This document shows, one piece after another, positions 37,401-44,338 of a stretch of DNA of 64,000 nucleotides. Position 1 is the stretch's first letter. Each line of letters opens with the position of its first letter. The notes beneath the pieces were generated by a model. It saw nothing but the letters and a program-made list of their open reading frames with translations. It was not told the origin of the DNA and searched no databases. Made by a program: the position numbers and the translations under genes. This DNA comes from Flavobacteriaceae bacterium (GTDB lineage Bacteria; Bacteroidota; Bacteroidia; Flavobacteriales; Flavobacteriaceae): assembly GCA_028279515.1 (NCBI GenBank), contig JANQNQ010000003.1, positions 310,001 through 374,000 of the forward strand, in the 5' to 3' direction.

Positions 37401-38031
37401 TGTTTCCGTTAAAATCGTCGGCATTTTCAAACATTGAAGCCATTGTGGTCACGTTACTCACGTCCCAATTGTTCAAGTCACTATTAAATATCCTCGAATC
37501 TTTAAAGAGAAAGCTCATGTCTGTAACAGCACTCACATCCCAATGATTCAAGTCAGCATTTAACGTCAGTGCATTCGAAAACATTCGTGACATGTCGGTA
37601 ACAGCACTCAGATCTGGCGCATCAGTAGCTGTAACATTTAAGTTGCTACAACCGTAAAAGGCTCTTTGCATGGAAGTCCATGCGATGGAGCCCCATTGCT
37701 CGACAGTTATGATCTTGTCCTTGTCATTGGTGTCATCGAAGTAAATCCTCGGAAAGTCACCAGAGATTCGTACCGTATATATTCCGGCTGAAGCATAGAA
37801 ATGCATGGCATCACCAGTTAGGCCAGATTCTAAAGGGCTTCCGTCTCCCCAATCAACTGTGTAGTTATATGTTTCTCCTGAAAAGGTAGGGATCGTGATG
37901 GATTCGTTATTCGCTGTAGTTTCCCATGTAGTAACAAAATCTCCTGGGGATTGTCCGTGTAGATTGGCAATGTACACTAAGAAAAAACTCAAAGTGACCA
38001 ACCTTATTACTGTTGTTGTTTTCATGATCAA
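34417..38031 (-). CDS. Giant T9SS-secreted protein: BspA/DUF285 repeats, LamG, sorting domain
   Basis: 1204 residues. Signal peptide (1-26). A PKD-like segment (YNYTVDWGDGSPLESG) leads into about seven DUF285 repeats (~130-330) with W-D-V-S-x-V-T-x-M-x-x-x-F, as in BspA-like adhesins. A LamG domain begins near residue 380, followed by the same ~825-residue C-terminal cassette as the neighbour, ending in a type A T9SS sorting domain (AGTYILKITTASGEFTKKIVLTN region). Likely a surface adhesin or binding protein. The two genes are in tandem on one strand with a 270-bp gap that shows no other feature. Confidence 0.88.
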   Translation of the reverse strand: MIMKTTTVIRLVTLSFFLVYIANLHGQSPGDFVTTWETTANNESITIPTFSGETYNYTVDWGDGSPLESGLTGDAMHFYASAGIYTVRISGDFPRIYFDDTNDKDKIITVEQWGSIAWTSMQRAFYGCSNLNVTATDAPDLSAVTDMSRMFSNALTLNADLNHWDVSAVTDMSFLFKDSRIFNSDLNNWDVSNVTTMASMFENADDFNGNIRNWDVGNVLTMEEMFRLARAFDQYIGDWNVGNVANFKRMFRNAIAFSQDIGGWDMRNAQNINAMIQQAVSFDQDLSSWDISNVTNASRFLQATTLSTTNYDRLLIGLHTDTSGVAGDGIDDIPVGIQFDGGLSTYCLSETQRTDLIDTYGWTIVDGGLDPEGCIPHLDFDGNNDHAGTPAFLGGYDEVTLMGWVKLDELRNADIFGQRNFRMFVTSSGNLGVSLQTDTGGYAITDTTQPLTANMWFHVATTFDAATNHLKLFIDGELIQEASTTGTKIDDSDIWNRFHRFEIGRNTENDNNYFMGDISEVRVYKVALTASQLQEQLYQQVETDGTNIRGTAIENTINSLRWEDLELYLKMEQYDPGVTQDDSNAGRFVSLYNMRSDQTLSAPIPFVANTSGTWTATTSWSNGAEWGITNPATIKPWSIVQITNNATITTNDNHEHFGLIIDAGAKLQANSNVSITNSGVLTLNGILDLQAESQLIQTTNSELDAASAGHIERDQQVNANSYAYNYLGSPVGAIGTVSNNTAYRLFDVLKDGTDNNNPLNINFDSNPFAADNGATSPITVSSYWIYGYANGTKDDYYHWNHIGELGTVSVGQGFTMKGAGTGNISDEQNLVFTGKPNNGLIQLPLGNGNEYLVGNPYPSAIDAVAFINDNSTTDGTIRFWESFAGTSHVTTDYQGGYALFNLSGGVSAISHPDVDQTGTGSKTPTRYIPVAQGFFIGDDDSNPVAGNITFENDQRVFATEQSSLSIFVRETQTGGPSEDQRAKIRLGFETPQGFHRQLLLTVDTNATEGLDWGYDAINNETHEDDLFWDVDSTSCIIQGISEIDASTKLPLMVSINNPGEVHFTIDDLMHIAPETSIYLKDTQQNVWHDLRTSDYDVWLDTGDYENRFQLVFSLEVLSVDSIIENDIAVVHLKQLNSLRLVNAEKYSISNVTMYNILGQPIKTWGALFSNGETDLQLPSFKAGTYILKITTASGEFTKKIVLTN

Positions 38032-38320
38032 GGGGTTGATTTTCAGTCGTCAATTTCTCCTTTCCCAAAAGTAATTAGGGGTTTCATCTTTACCGAAAAT
38101 CAAGAGCGGACAAGGGGTAGACAGGTGCTAATAAGTGGGGTGACAAATGGGTGACAGCATTTGGTGAAGTTCGCTAATTCTTCATTCCAGAAAGCGAATA
38201 CAATGTATGTTCATCATGTCCTGTAAAGATTCAGGGATACTGCGATATTTCAAAAGAATACTCGTTTCAAAGCCTTCCTTTAAAAAAATACTATAATTTA
38301 GCAGCCCGTTTAGGAGAAAG

Positions 38321-38779
38321 ATGCAAAAGAACATCAACATACAGAACAAGAAAGCTCGCTTTGAGTACGAGATCTTGGATAAGTATACGGCTGGTATTGT
38401 ACTGACCGGTACCGAGATCAAGTCGATACGTCAAAGCAAGGCCTCTATTGCCGAAAGTTTCTGCGAATTCAATGAGCGTGGTGAGCTTTTCGTTATCAAT
38501 ATGTATGTTGAGGAATACACGCATGGTACCCACTACAATCATAAGCCACGTAGCGAACGAAAACTACTGCTTAATAAAAATGAACTCAGAAAACTTAATA
38601 AGGAAGTCAAAAATGTAGGGCTGACCATTGTACCGCTTCGCTTATTTATCAATGAAAAAGGGTTTGCAAAAATGGACATTGCCTTGGTACGCGGTAAGAA
38701 ACTTCACGATAAACGCCATACCATCAAGGATCGTGACAACAAACGCAACCTAGATCGTATCAAGAAGGATTACAGATAG
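38321..38779 (+). CDS. smpB: SsrA-binding protein SmpB
   Basis: 152 residues, standard length. SmpB binds tmRNA and brings it to stalled ribosomes for trans-translation. Family motifs: [50 protein letters not shown]-like [48 protein letters not shown], and a basic tail. The stop codon TAG is also the first three bases of a heptamer array. The tmRNA gene is not in the window. Confidence 0.97.
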   Translation: MQKNINIQNKKARFEYEILDKYTAGIVLTGTEIKSIRQSKASIAESFCEFNERGELFVINMYVEEYTHGTHYNHKPRSERKLLLNKNELRKLNKEVKNVGLTIVPLRLFINEKGFAKMDIALVRGKKLHDKRHTIKDRDNKRNLDRIKKDYR

Positions 38780-38811
38780 TTCTTAGTTGTTGGTTATTAG
38801 TCGTTGGTGTC
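38777..38811. repeat. Phased heptamer array D1, starting on the smpB stop codon
   Basis: T(A/G)G recurs every 7 bp at 38777, 38784, 38791, 38798 and 38805. The first TAG is the smpB stop codon. In reverse complement it contains AATAACCAACAACTAA, identical to part of array C. Confidence 0.8.
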
Positions 38812-38837
38812 ATTCTCGCGTAAGCGGGAATCTGTCT
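38812..38837. repeat. REP-like palindrome, copy 2
   Basis: ATTCTCGC-GTAA-GCGGGAAT (one G-T pair) followed by TCTGTCT, matching the copy at 15539-15566 including the trailing TCTGTCT. Confidence 0.65.
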
Positions 38838-38861
38838 CATGTTTATTAGATGTTACTACAA

Positions 38862-38905
38862 AGTATTCAGTACTGAGATATTAGATTTGAGATTTGGGAT
38901 TTGGA
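38862..38905. repeat. Phased heptamer array D2
   Basis: AG (or GG) recurs every 7 bp at 38862, 38869, 38876, 38883, 38890 and 38897 with words AGTATTC, AGTACTG, AGATATT, AGATTTG, AGATTTG and GGATTTG. It shares words with arrays A and B and ends just before the pcm stop codon on the other strand. Confidence 0.8.
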
Positions 38906-38911
38906 CTTTCA

Positions 38912-39553
38912 CTAGTTTTTATCCTTAAGCATCGGTACAAACCTGAACTCGCCATATTCATGCTTCTCAAATTCCTTTTCAGACTTGCGAACAAAGAGTG
39001 TCATGATCTGCGAATGATCTCCTACCGGAATAACCAGCCTACCTCCTATTTTCAACTGCTCTAACAATGGCTTGGGCACATAGGGCGCCCCTGCGGTTAC
39101 AATGATTCCGTCAAAAGGAGCTTCCTCCGGCAATCCTTTGTAGCCATCCCCAAAGATCATTTTTTTAGGTCGATAGCCTAACTTAGATAAAAAGCGCTGT
39201 GTTCTTTTAAACAATTCTTGCTGTCTTTCGATGGTGTAGACCCTTGCTCCCATTTCTAGGAGCACCGCACATTGATACCCACTTCCAGTTCCGATTTCCA
39301 ACACCTTTGCTCCCTCTGTTAGTTGCAGGAGTTCTGTCTGAAAAGCAACAGTAAAAGGCTGAGAAATGGTCTGATTGGCTGCAATCGGAAACGCTTTGTC
39401 CTGATAAGCATGGTCTTCAAAACTGCTATCCATAAAAAAATGCCTCGGAATCTTTCTAATAGCGTCCAAAATATGCTCGTCCTTGATTCCTTTGCTCGCA
39501 ACAACATCAGCCAATTTGTTGCGCATTCCTTTATGTTTAAAAGTGTCTTTCAA
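38912..39553 (-). CDS. pcm: Protein-L-isoaspartate O-methyltransferase
   Basis: 213 residues. It methylates L-isoaspartyl residues with S-adenosylmethionine to start repair of aged proteins. Seen: the N-terminal helix DTFKHKGMRNKLADVVASKGIKDEHIL, PRHFF, AIPIAANQTISQPF-like FPIAANQTISQPFTVA, the SAM-binding VLEIGTGSGYQCAVL, and VTAGAPYVPKPLLEQLKIGGRLVIPVG. It has a consensus promoter at 39575-39606 and converges with smpB across the repeat-filled gap. Confidence 0.95.
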   Translation of the reverse strand: MKDTFKHKGMRNKLADVVASKGIKDEHILDAIRKIPRHFFMDSSFEDHAYQDKAFPIAANQTISQPFTVAFQTELLQLTEGAKVLEIGTGSGYQCAVLLEMGARVYTIERQQELFKRTQRFLSKLGYRPKKMIFGDGYKGLPEEAPFDGIIVTAGAPYVPKPLLEQLKIGGRLVIPVGDHSQIMTLFVRKSEKEFEKHEYGEFRFVPMLKDKN

Positions 39554-39574
39554 TGGGTAGTTAGTTTAGTGATT

Positions 39575-39606
39575 CAAAATTACGAACAAAACCACAGCTT
39601 TCACAA
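39575..39606 (-). promoter_or_regulatory. Promoter of pcm
   Basis: On the minus strand TTG (39604-39606), 21-nt spacer, TAATTTTG (39575-39582). It matches the Bacteroidota consensus and lies 22 nt before the pcm start codon. Confidence 0.7.
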
Positions 39607-39682
39607 AAGAATGTCACAATGAATTTTTAACAAAATCGCAATTTTACCCCCATATTCTTAGGTAACAATACAGTAATAATCT

Positions 39683-39690
39683 TATTTTTG
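39683..39690 (+). promoter_or_regulatory. -7 box of the Gfo/Idh/MocA gene
   Basis: TATTTTTG matches TAnnTTTG, 16 nt before the start codon. The -33 half is not clear. Confidence 0.45.
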
Positions 39691-39706
39691 TTGAAAACAT
39701 TCGTAT

Positions 39707-40666
39707 ATGCTTAAAGCTGGAGTACTTGGTGCCGGTCACCTTGGAAAAATTCACCTTCGCCTATTGCAACAATCAGACAAATATGAACTGGTTGGTTTTC
39801 ATGACCCTCATAAAGAAAATGCCAAAAAAGTCGCCGAAGAATTCGGTTACACATATTTCGATTCAATCGACGCATTGATCGAAGCGGTTGACATGGTCGA
39901 TATTGTGACTCCAACGCTTTCACACTTCGAATGTGCTGAAAAGGCAATCAAAGCCGGTAAGCATGTGTTTATAGAAAAACCCATTGCCAATACAGTAGAA
40001 GAAGCACAAAAAATCATAAAACTGGCAGCTCAACACGGTGTTAACGGGCAAGTGGGGCATGTAGAGCGTTTCAATCCAGCGTTCAAGGCTGTAAAACACG
40101 CCATCTCAAACCCAATGTTCATTGAAACGCACCGCTTGGCAGAGTTTAATCCACGCGGTACAGATGTTCCTGTGGTGCTGGACCTAATGATTCATGACAT
40201 AGACGCGATTTTGAGCGTTGTTGATTCCAAAGTAAAAAACATAAGTGCCAGCGGGGTTTCGGTTATCAGTGATACTCCAGATATTGCCAACGCAAGGATC
40301 GAATTCGAGAATGGCTGCGTCGCCAATTTGACCGCAAGTCGCATCTCTATGAAAAACATGCGTAAATCCAGATTCTTCCAACGAGATGCGTATATCTCAG
40401 TAGATTTCTTAGAGAAAAAAGTAGAGGTTGTTAAGATGAAAGACGCACCCGAGTCGCCAGATGAATTTGCATTGATCCTTCAAAACGCCGAAGGCGTAAA
40501 AAAGCAGATCTACTTTGACAATCCTGAGGTAGAAGCAAATAACGCCATCTTAGAAGAACTCGAAACTTTTGCTGATGCAATCAACAATAACACGACTCCG
40601 GTGGTTACCCTTGAGCAAGGCACAGAAGCTTTGAAGGTTGCCATGCAGGTTATTGCCAATTTTTAA
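39707..40666 (+). CDS. Gfo/Idh/MocA family oxidoreductase
   Basis: 319 residues. The N-terminal Rossmann fold has GVLGAGHLGKIHLRLL (G-x-G-x-x-G at about 7-12) and the family motif EKPIANTVEEA with the catalytic-type Lys. The C-terminal half is the usual alpha/beta substrate domain (HRLAEFNPRGTDVPVVLDLMIHDIDAILSV). It is an NAD(P)-dependent dehydrogenase of unknown substrate, often a sugar or its derivative. It is followed 71 bp later by a 3-hydroxybutyryl-CoA dehydrogenase gene on the same strand, a neighbourhood I believe is common in Flavobacteriaceae. Confidence 0.9.
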   Translation: MLKAGVLGAGHLGKIHLRLLQQSDKYELVGFHDPHKENAKKVAEEFGYTYFDSIDALIEAVDMVDIVTPTLSHFECAEKAIKAGKHVFIEKPIANTVEEAQKIIKLAAQHGVNGQVGHVERFNPAFKAVKHAISNPMFIETHRLAEFNPRGTDVPVVLDLMIHDIDAILSVVDSKVKNISASGVSVISDTPDIANARIEFENGCVANLTASRISMKNMRKSRFFQRDAYISVDFLEKKVEVVKMKDAPESPDEFALILQNAEGVKKQIYFDNPEVEANNAILEELETFADAINNNTTPVVTLEQGTEALKVAMQVIANF

Positions 40667-40737
40667 ACCAACGAATTCAAGTATAAATAACATACATATT
40701 ATTTCGCTTTCGCGGAAAAACTAATAATCTACTTTAC

Positions 40738-41625
40738 ATGAAAAACGTAGCAGTTATAGGAGCAGGAACCATGGGTAACGGAATTGCCCATACTTTTGCC
40801 CAATTCGGATACAAAGTACAACTCATTGACATTTCAGAGAAATCCCTTGAAAAAGGAATGGCCACCATTACCAAGAACTTAGATCGAATGGTTACCAAAG
40901 AAAAGATCTCTGAACAAGACAAGCAAGATACACTTAACAATATCACTACCTACACTTCTTTGAAAGAAGGTGTTGAATACGCTGGACTTGTAGTCGAGGC
41001 TGCCACAGAAAACGTAGACCTAAAACTGAAGATCTTTAGAGATCTTGACGAGTTTTGTGCGCCAGACACGATTTTAGCCACGAATACGTCATCAATCTCG
41101 ATTACCCAAATAGGCGCAGTAACCTCGAGGCCTGACATGGTCATCGGTATGCACTTTATGAATCCAGTACCAATCATGAAATTGGTCGAAATCATTAGAG
41201 GATATAATACGTCTGACGAAGTGACAGCTACCATCATGGAAATGTCAAAAAACCTGAAGAAAGTTCCCGTTGAAGTAAATGATTACCCCGGCTTTGTGGC
41301 CAACCGCATCTTAATGCCAATGATCAACGAATCGATCGAAACCCTATACAACGGTGTTGCTGGTGTTCATGAGATTGATACCGTTATGAAACTTGGAATG
41401 GCACATCCTATGGGGCCATTGCAATTGGCTGACTTCATCGGATTAGATGTGTGTCTTTCTATCCTAAATGTGATGTATGAAGGCTTTAAAAACCCAAAAT
41501 ATGCTCCTTGTCCGTTGTTAGTAAACATGGTCATGGCCGGAAAATTGGGTGTGAAGTCTGGAGAAGGGTTCTACGATTATAGCGAAAGCCGAAAAGCAGA
41601 GAAGGTCGCTAAACAATTCTCATAA
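40738..41625 (+). CDS. hbd: 3-hydroxybutyryl-CoA dehydrogenase
   Basis: 295 residues. The NAD-binding site is GAGTMGNGIAHTFAQ (7-21). The catalytic His is in VIGMHFMNPVPIMKLVEII; the S/N residues (TNTSSISI) and the C-terminal domain motif NDYPGFVANRILMPMINE agree with the family. It oxidises (S)-3-hydroxyacyl-CoA to 3-oxoacyl-CoA with NAD(P) in fatty acid or butanoate metabolism. Single-domain length argues against a fused FadB. The next gene may start within or close to its stop codon. Confidence 0.95.
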   Translation: MKNVAVIGAGTMGNGIAHTFAQFGYKVQLIDISEKSLEKGMATITKNLDRMVTKEKISEQDKQDTLNNITTYTSLKEGVEYAGLVVEAATENVDLKLKIFRDLDEFCAPDTILATNTSSISITQIGAVTSRPDMVIGMHFMNPVPIMKLVEIIRGYNTSDEVTATIMEMSKNLKKVPVEVNDYPGFVANRILMPMINESIETLYNGVAGVHEIDTVMKLGMAHPMGPLQLADFIGLDVCLSILNVMYEGFKNPKYAPCPLLVNMVMAGKLGVKSGEGFYDYSESRKAEKVAKQFS

Positions 41626-41660
41626 GAAACACACTGTTTAGATCCATTTTTCATATCGCC

Positions 41661-42266
41661 TTGCTTTTGTTACTCATTGTGGCCTGTAAAGGAATCAACG
41701 AAGAGTCGCCATCGAGTAAGGAGGATTTCCCTTTAGTAAAAAGTACAGATACAGTTGTTGACAAACATAATTACAAGAGTCTATTTATGACGCATCCAAG
41801 GTTTGTTGCCAATGGTTTTGATTTTCCAGTTGGGAAACCTAATGCTACTGGATATTACAATGCCCAGAAATTTACCGAGAATGATCACTTAGGAGATGAT
41901 TGGAATGGTGTCGGCGGTGGAAACACCGATCTAGGCGATGCCATCTTTAGCATAGGACATGGTTATGTGAGTGCTGCAGAAGACTTAGGTGGTGGATGGG
42001 GCAATGTAGTACGCATCATACATTTGTATCAAGGACAATATTATGAATCACTGTATGCGCATTGTGACACGGTCTTTGTTAAAAAAGGAGGTTACGTGAA
42101 AAAAGGAGATAAAATTGCCACAATCGGGACAGCCGATGGCGCATACTTGGCACATTTACATTTAGAGATCAGAAACGAGGTAGGACTTGACATTGGAGGC
42201 GGATATGCAAAAGACACCACGGGATACTTGAATCCGACCCGATTTATTAAAGACCATCGAAACTGA
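41661..42266 (+). CDS. M23-like metallopeptidase lipoprotein, start codon unclear
   Basis: 201 residues from TTG 41661, the first common start codon in this frame. Its N-terminus (MLLLLIVACK) is a hydrophobic stretch with lipobox but no basic n-region. Upstream in frame lie CTG at 41634 and ATA at 41622; from the ATA the peptide would read (I)RNTLFRSIFHIALLLLLIVAC, a much better lipoprotein signal. No ATG is available. The M23 domain is clear: NDHLGDDWNGVGGGNTDLGD with H and D ligands, YAHCDTVFVKKGGYVKKGDKIATIGTA, HLHLEIR. It probably cuts peptidoglycan peptides or is a regulator of such enzymes. It may be coupled to the upstream dehydrogenase. Confidence 0.8.
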   Translation: MLLLLIVACKGINEESPSSKEDFPLVKSTDTVVDKHNYKSLFMTHPRFVANGFDFPVGKPNATGYYNAQKFTENDHLGDDWNGVGGGNTDLGDAIFSIGHGYVSAAEDLGGGWGNVVRIIHLYQGQYYESLYAHCDTVFVKKGGYVKKGDKIATIGTADGAYLAHLHLEIRNEVGLDIGGGYAKDTTGYLNPTRFIKDHRN

Positions 42267-42292
42267 CGTACACCCTTAATCATTGAACAAAA

Positions 42293-43528
42293 ATGGCAAC
42301 CATAAAGCCTTTTAAAGCCGTAAGAGCACCTAGAGATCATGCCAATTTGGTAGCGTCCCGCTCTTATGAGAACTATTCCAAAGAAGAGCTTGAAGCAAAA
42401 CTGGCCTTCAACCCCTTTACTTTTTTGCATATCATCAATCCAGGCTACCGATATCACAAGGAAGTTACCGGTGAACAACGTTTTCAACTGGTAAAAAATC
42501 GCTATCAGGAATTCAAGGAGGACGGTATTTATAAACAAGATGAAACAGCCGCTTTCTATGTGTACATGATGAAAACACGCAGTCATTCGTTTTGCGGAAT
42601 CATTGCAGGTACCAGCGCACAAGATTACAACAAGAACATCATAAAAAGGCACGAAGATACCCTTCACAAACGTGAAGAGCTCTTCAAGGATTACCTAAAA
42701 ACAGTAGGATTCAATGCTGAACCTGTGCTTCTCACCTACCCAGACAATGAAATCGTGGCCAAAGTGACCAAAGAAGTAACTTCGGTCGTTCCTGATTATG
42801 CCTTCACCACCATGGACCGTATCACGCATTGCCTTTGGCCTGTGACCAATCAGAAAACCATCGAAACACTGCAAAAGGCATTCGTAGATATCGGAGCCGT
42901 ATACATAGCCGACGGACATCATCGTACTTCTTCTTCTTATTTATTGGCGGAAGATCTAAAGTCTCAGAATGATAGTCATCAAGGAGACGAGCCGTATAAC
43001 TATTTTATGAGCTTTTTGATTCCTGAATCAGAGTTGAAGATTTACGAATTTAACCGCTTGATAAAGGACCTTAACGGACTTTCTAAAGAGGAATTCTTGA
43101 TGCAATTAGACGAATGGTTTCGCATCGAAAATCGTGGTAGCGAATTATACAAGCCTTCCAAGAAACACCATTTTAGTATGTACTTAGATGGTGAGTTCTA
43201 TTCGCTCTATTTGAGAAAGACACGCTATGAGTTCACTGATTCTTTAAGTGAGCTTGATGCACACATACTGTTTAAAACGGTATTAGAGCCTATTTTGGGT
43301 ATCCACGATCTTCGCAATGATGACCGCATCGAATACGGCTATGGCAAGCACAACATCATTAAGATGAAAGACCAGATCGATCAGCAAAAGTTTGCAGTAG
43401 GCTTCAGCTTGGTACCTGTGACCGTTCAGGAGATGAAAAATATCGCAGATGAAGGCCTTACAATGCCACCAAAAAGTACGTATATTGAACCAAAATTACG
43501 AAGTGGTCTCACTATTTATGAATTTTAA
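42293..43528 (+). CDS. DUF1015 family protein
   Basis: 411 residues matching DUF1015 across its length: KPFKAVRAPRDHANLVASRSYENYS, NPFTFLHIINPGYR, CGIIAGTSAQDYNKNIIKRHEDT, FTTMDRITHCLWPVTNQ, YIADGHHRTSSSYL, and GIHDLRNDDRIEYGYG. The GHHR segment is the most conserved. Biochemical function is not established; homologues often lie near serine-pathway genes. The product is predicted to be soluble. Confidence 0.88.
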   Translation: MATIKPFKAVRAPRDHANLVASRSYENYSKEELEAKLAFNPFTFLHIINPGYRYHKEVTGEQRFQLVKNRYQEFKEDGIYKQDETAAFYVYMMKTRSHSFCGIIAGTSAQDYNKNIIKRHEDTLHKREELFKDYLKTVGFNAEPVLLTYPDNEIVAKVTKEVTSVVPDYAFTTMDRITHCLWPVTNQKTIETLQKAFVDIGAVYIADGHHRTSSSYLLAEDLKSQNDSHQGDEPYNYFMSFLIPESELKIYEFNRLIKDLNGLSKEEFLMQLDEWFRIENRGSELYKPSKKHHFSMYLDGEFYSLYLRKTRYEFTDSLSELDAHILFKTVLEPILGIHDLRNDDRIEYGYGKHNIIKMKDQIDQQKFAVGFSLVPVTVQEMKNIADEGLTMPPKSTYIEPKLRSGLTIYEF

Positions 43529-43588
43529 AGAAGAAGCGCCGCTGGCGCGATTCAGCATAAAAAATGGAAATGATCAATGATAGAAAAG

Positions 43589-44260
43589 ATGTCTATTAAA
43601 GAGAATCTGCGACACATAAAATCGGTTCTTCCTGACCAGGTGACACTGGTAGCCGTCTCAAAAACAAAACCGGTCTCTGAACTGATGGAAGCATATGATG
43701 CAGGGCAACGTGTCTTTGGCGAGAACAAGATCCAAGAAATGGTCGCTAAATGGAGCGAAATGCCCAAGGACATCCAATGGCATATGATCGGTCATGTACA
43801 GCGAAACAAAGTCAAGTACATGGCAGAGTTTGTTTCTCTTATTCACGGAGTCGACACCTTTAAACTACTGAAGGAAATTGACAAACAAGCAAAGAAACAC
43901 AATCGTGTCATCGACTGTTTGTTACAGATTCATATCGCCGAAGAAACCACAAAATTTGGTATGGACGAAGACGAAGTGTTTTCAATGCTAAACTCTGACG
44001 AATTTGAACAACTCGACAACATACAAGTTGTCGGTCTGATGGGTATGGCTACCTTTACTGATGCCCAGACCCAAGTCAAAAAGGAATTTGAACAACTCAG
44101 TGCACTCTTTGAGAAACTGAAAGCTCACGAAAGCTCTAAATGCCGAATGGAAACACTATCGATGGGTATGAGTGGTGACTATAGCCTAGCCATTGAATGC
44201 GGCAGTACCATGGTTAGAATTGGAAGTAGTATCTTTGGGGCCAGGAATTACAATCTTTAA
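43589..44260 (+). CDS. yggS: YggS/PROSC family PLP-binding protein
   Basis: 223 residues from ATG 43589 (MSIKENLRHIKSVLPDQV), chosen because homologues begin this way; an in-frame ATG at 43577 adds four residues. The PLP lysine is in VTLVAVSKTKPVSELMEAYDAGQRVFGENKIQEM. WHMIGHVQRNKVKYM and MGMSGDYSLAIECGSTMVRIGSSIFG are typical. The family keeps pyridoxal phosphate in balance and has no known catalytic reaction. It begins the plus-strand run that continues to gntP. Confidence 0.94.
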   Translation: MSIKENLRHIKSVLPDQVTLVAVSKTKPVSELMEAYDAGQRVFGENKIQEMVAKWSEMPKDIQWHMIGHVQRNKVKYMAEFVSLIHGVDTFKLLKEIDKQAKKHNRVIDCLLQIHIAEETTKFGMDEDEVFSMLNSDEFEQLDNIQVVGLMGMATFTDAQTQVKKEFEQLSALFEKLKAHESSKCRMETLSMGMSGDYSLAIECGSTMVRIGSSIFGARNYNL

Positions 44261-44338
44261 AAGCACTTGTCATTTGTACGCCTCTGCCACCATAAATGAT
44301 AATTGACTTTCGTTACCTAATAAATACAACATCGAATA

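Noticed and set aside
40698-40722. CGCTTTCGCGGAAA motif before the 3-hydroxybutyryl-CoA dehydrogenase gene
   Set aside because: A short palindrome-like string of a type common in flavobacterial gaps; single copy here and not linked to any clear function.
43529-43576. GCGCC-GCT-GGCGC hairpin between DUF1015 and the YggS-like gene as a terminator
   Set aside because: No T-run follows and the genes are collinear and close; probably a neutral small hairpin.
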